64,000 bases of DNA from JAGOEX01 sp964630905. Its GTDB lineage: Bacteria > UBP6 > UBA1177. Numbering within the stretch: position 1 is the stretch's first letter; each line of letters begins with the position of its first letter. The stretch lies in NCBI GenBank assembly GCA_964630905.1, contig CAZVWR010000001.1, positions 1-64,000 of the forward strand, read 5' to 3'. Below the pieces are notes generated by a model. The model was not told where the DNA came from. It saw nothing but the letters and a program-made list of their open reading frames with translations, and ran no database searches. The position numbers were made by a program, and so were the translations under genes. Below, piece after piece: positions 61,401 to 64,000 of the stretch.

Positions 61401-62684
61401 TCAACCTTTTTCAAAAATCTTGTTTTTACAGAAAAAAGTGTGTAATTTGTTCAACACCTTCCATTTTTTACTGAAAATATTTTTATCATACTGTTGTCTC
61501 AAACAATCAATCTCTTTTTCTTTTTTATCATTTATTTTTTGTAGCCACACAATTGCTTCCCCCATCCATTTGGGAGACACTTCTTCTGGAAAACAAAAAA
61601 TTCCTTTGATATTTTGAGCCATTATATTTTTCCAGTTTATTTTATTCAGAAGAGACTGTGTATGTTTATTTTCAAAAGTATTGTTTGAATCCTTTGAAAT
61701 CAGTTCCTTTATTATTTTCTCAAGATCAGCAAGGTCATCGAAAAGTATTCCTGTTTTTTTATCAATAATTTCCGGCAAACCACCCATAGCCGGAGCAATG
61801 ACAGGTTTGAAAAATGACAGAGCAAGAACAACTGAACCAGATGTTAAAATTCTTTTAAATGGAAAAACTACAAAATCACAAGCATTGAAATATATTTGCA
61901 CATCTTCATCTTTTATATATTCTCCAGCGAATATAATTCTTTTATCCTTTTCAGAATATTTTTTAATAATTGCCGAAGTTTTCTCGCTATCTTGTCTTCC
62001 GGCTATTAACAATTTTACATTTTCATCTTTTATATTCTCAAAAATTTTAAGCAAATCATTTATGCCTTTGTATTCTCTTATCTGCCCAAAACACAAAAAA
62101 ACAAAATCGTCACTTTGTAACCCAAGTCTTTTTTTTGATTCCAATTTGCCTATTTTGTTTGGATAGTGTTCAGCGTAATGACCATGTGGAATGACAACGA
62201 TAATACTTGGATTAACATCATATTTCTCACAGACCATCTTTTTTGCATATTCAGAGTGAACAATTATTTTGTCACAAAATTCTGCAAAACTGGTCATAAT
62301 GTTTATCTCATAATCTTGATCTTGAGATTCATGTGAAATTAAATTATGAACAGTCCATATGATCTTAAAACCATTCATTTTTGCATGGATAACAGTGTCA
62401 ATAAAATTCAAAAAAACTGTTTTATCTGAAAAACTGAAAAACGGATGAAGCCAGTGCATGTGAATATATTTACATTTGTCTTTCAAAGCATTTATTGTTT
62501 CTTTGGAGAACTTGTTTGAAGGAAACCCGAAAACATTAATTCTTTTCTGTCTATTGATCTCCCTGTAAAAAAGATGTTGATAAGGATTTGATTTAAAATC
62601 TGGAAAGAATACAACACCTTTTTTTTCACCTTCAAAATATGTTGTGGGATTTAAATCCGATGTGTTTTTTAGAATATCATTCAT
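61401..62684 (-). CDS. Glycosyltransferase family 4
   Basis: A 427-aa GT-B enzyme: VVFFPDFKSNPYQHLFYREI at the N-terminus, YIHMHWLHPFFSF, IIWTVHNLISHESQD, and in the donor domain VFLCFGQIREYKGINDLLKIF, LLIAGRQDS, VQIYFNACDFVVFPFKRILTSGSVVLAL. The loop ILTSGSVVLA replaces the usual PSxxEGFGLxxLE, as in GT4 members that transfer to lipid- or glycan-linked acceptors. Specificity unknown. Overlaps the pyruvyl transferase gene by 8 bp. Confidence 0.91.
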   Translation of the reverse strand: MNDILKNTSDLNPTTYFEGEKKGVVFFPDFKSNPYQHLFYREINRQKRINVFGFPSNKFSKETINALKDKCKYIHMHWLHPFFSFSDKTVFLNFIDTVIHAKMNGFKIIWTVHNLISHESQDQDYEINIMTSFAEFCDKIIVHSEYAKKMVCEKYDVNPSIIVVIPHGHYAEHYPNKIGKLESKKRLGLQSDDFVFLCFGQIREYKGINDLLKIFENIKDENVKLLIAGRQDSEKTSAIIKKYSEKDKRIIFAGEYIKDEDVQIYFNACDFVVFPFKRILTSGSVVLALSFFKPVIAPAMGGLPEIIDKKTGILFDDLADLEKIIKELISKDSNNTFENKHTQSLLNKINWKNIMAQNIKGIFCFPEEVSPKWMGEAIVWLQKINDKKEKEIDCLRQQYDKNIFSKKWKVLNKLHTFFCKNKIFEKG

Positions 62685-63513
62685 TTCTTATAAACAAATC
62701 TCTCGGAAAAGATTCCAACATTTTTTCTTTATCAAATATCGGCGGTTGGAGTAAAACACCGGATTCTTCACTAATAACACCATCTGTTTTGTCAGTCGGC
62801 TTGTTAAGTTTTCTTCCTGTTCCTTCCAGATAATCTTCATATTTAAAAAGGTTTTCTCCACCAACAGGTAGCAAGAATTTTACAGGAACTCCAAATGCTT
62901 CGGCAACAATTATTCCGTGTAAAGAGGAGGTGAATACCAACTCACTTGTAATTATTTCGCTTATGATTTTTTTCCATGAACCAAGGGGAGACACAAGCTT
63001 CACCCCATTCAATTCTTTTGTATTTATAAAATTAAGATCATTAAGGTTGGGGATTAAGATTGTTTTTCCTTTTTGAATCTTTCTTTTTAACTCCGGAAAC
63101 AAAAAAGGAATTAATAAAGCGGGATCACCATATATCTGAGGCACATTTATTCCTTTATTTTCGAGAAACTTTTTTGTAAGAGGACCTCTAACCATCCTGA
63201 CATCAAGATTTATAAATTTGTGTTTTTCCAAATCTATTTTCCCGTTCACACCTGAACCCCAAACAACATCATTGTCTTTTGCAAAATGAAGAATTGAACC
63301 AATTGCAAGAAGCTTTTTATCACTACTTTGCAAAGCTGTCTTCAATTTTTTCTTTTTTAATATTGCATCTACAACAACAAGGGACAAAAAATCTCCGAAA
63401 TTTTGACCAACCGTGATCCATTTAACTCCCTTGTTTTTTTGAAACCATACCAAGTGATTGAACAAATACCTATATTTTAAATAGTCTTTCGCCAATAAAA
63501 AACCAGACATCAT
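62677..63513 (-). CDS. Polysaccharide pyruvyl transferase family protein
   Basis: A 278-aa protein with ITVGQNFGDFLSLVVVDAIL, LLAIGSILHFAKDNDVVWGSG, VRGPLTKKFLENKGINVPQIYGDPALLIP and VFTSSLHGIIVAEAFGVPVKFL. These are the N-terminal GD motif, the RGP motif and the SLHG motif of exopolysaccharide pyruvyl transferases (WcaK/ExoV type). Two ATGs in tandem (63513, 63510) overlap the preceding stop (ATGATG). It is the better-conserved of the two pyruvyl transferase genes here. Confidence 0.92.
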   Translation of the reverse strand: MMSGFLLAKDYLKYRYLFNHLVWFQKNKGVKWITVGQNFGDFLSLVVVDAILKKKKLKTALQSSDKKLLAIGSILHFAKDNDVVWGSGVNGKIDLEKHKFINLDVRMVRGPLTKKFLENKGINVPQIYGDPALLIPFLFPELKRKIQKGKTILIPNLNDLNFINTKELNGVKLVSPLGSWKKIISEIITSELVFTSSLHGIIVAEAFGVPVKFLLPVGGENLFKYEDYLEGTGRKLNKPTDKTDGVISEESGVLLQPPIFDKEKMLESFPRDLFIRNE

Positions 63514-63998
63514 TTGAACACCTTTTTAATAAAACCCCTGATCTTTGAATGGTACTTAAGACTGTTCTGGGCAAAAACTGCTATCTTTTCACTTATGTTT
63601 CTCGGAGGAAAATTATATTCAGCCCTGATAAAAGGATCATCAAAATCTTTGTATTCATTTCCATAGATAACTTTTCCGTCTTTATCTTTATATACACCAC
63701 CCTGCCGAGCAAAAGACATAACATGATTATACTCTAACTCCTTATAACCATTTTCTATAATGTTGGCAACACCATCATCTGTGCCTTCAGAAACACCGGG
63801 ATACGGACCAGGCAATAAAAGAGGCCTGAAATTTCCTTGAAACAAATTCCCAAAAATACACCTATATTGCGTATATGGTTGAAATAAATTAGAGTCATAT
63901 CCAACATTTCCGACATTATCCACAACAAAAAAATGAACTCCGGAATAGGTAAGTTTGCCATTACATGAAACATCTGCTTTCATGTATTTAAGCATTCC
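63510..63998 (-). CDS. Protein of unknown family, 5' end beyond the window
   Basis: The frame is open to the window edge, so this is probably the C-terminal part of a longer gene; an internal ATG at 63995 may not be the true start. The visible 160 residues contain VHFFVVDNVGNVGYDSNLF, CIFGNLFQGNFRPLLLPGP and a basic C-terminus. The pattern of a (V/I)DxxGNVGY strand followed by C(I/L)xGNL(F)xGxF weakly recalls the SPASM-like C-terminal region of radical SAM proteins, but I cannot confirm this. It overlaps the pyruvyl transferase gene by 4 bp. Confidence 0.6.
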   Translation of the reverse strand, partial: GMLKYMKADVSCNGKLTYSGVHFFVVDNVGNVGYDSNLFQPYTQYRCIFGNLFQGNFRPLLLPGPYPGVSEGTDDGVANIIENGYKELEYNHVMSFARQGGVYKDKDGKVIYGNEYKDFDDPFIRAEYNFPPRNISEKIAVFAQNSLKYHSKIRGFIKKVFK

Positions 63999-64000
63999 AT

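Overview
The window reads as a chromosomal segment of an AT-rich Gram-negative bacterium. It has a complete type II fatty acid synthesis operon, several lipoproteins whose lipobox cysteine is followed by long Asp/Glu-rich spacers, type IV pilin-like proteins and a large cell-surface glycan locus. Big surface lipoproteins with RCC1, FG-GAP, LamG, Lcl_C and 25-residue BspA/DUF285-type repeats are common in deltaproteobacterial or myxococcal lineages and some candidate phyla. The lineage cannot be fixed from this sequence. No rRNA, tRNA, CRISPR array, transposase or integrase was recognised. No stretch over 300 bases lacks a gene; the longest gap, about 210 bases, is the fabH/fabZ divergent promoter region.

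Layout. 1-1142: the tail of a type I L-asparaginase-like gene, interrupted in frame by TAG, then era. 1230-14104: four large secreted lipoproteins on the plus strand, followed by a thioredoxin-like protein. 14477-18243 (minus): an operon of a nucleotide-transporter-like protein with HEAT repeats, a stand-alone cyclic-nucleotide-binding protein and a DUF2141 protein. 18332-20323: an FG-GAP/ASPIC lipoprotein. 20417-24664 (minus): fabH-fabD-fabG-acpP-fabF, with fabZ divergent at 24877. 25320-26525: an AAA ATPase behind two palindromes. 26678-30102: two lipoprotein genes sitting between two 56-bp copies of the 3' end of glnA. 30251-31603: glnA. 31750-38014: comEC-like gene, 2H phosphoesterase, recG, greA, a UPF0104-type membrane protein and a receiver-HPt protein. 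38127-40270: two pilin-like genes and a radical SAM gene. 40404 to the window end: an uninterrupted minus-strand polysaccharide locus.

The glycan locus holds many GT2 and GT4 transferases, GtrA, a GtrB-like transferase with a DUF6056 membrane protein, GT87, two probable fucosyltransferases (GT11 and GT10), two pyruvyl transferases, four methyltransferases, a DegT aminotransferase with a WxcM-like cupin, and an SGNH hydrolase. Genes mostly overlap by 1-25 bp, so translational coupling is likely. No Wzx, Wzy or ABC exporter is visible, so the locus probably continues past the window.

The most unusual content is small repetitive DNA that has entered genes. (1) A glnA 3'-end duplication flanks a two-gene lipoprotein module. 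(2) A 70-bp palindromic element is translated in frame inside a glycosyltransferase. (3) Arrays of 7-bp GTNACGA or GTGAGCA units bracket a four-helix-bundle (S23-type) gene and have rewritten the C-terminus of one neighbour, the N-terminus of the other and an internal loop of a methyltransferase.
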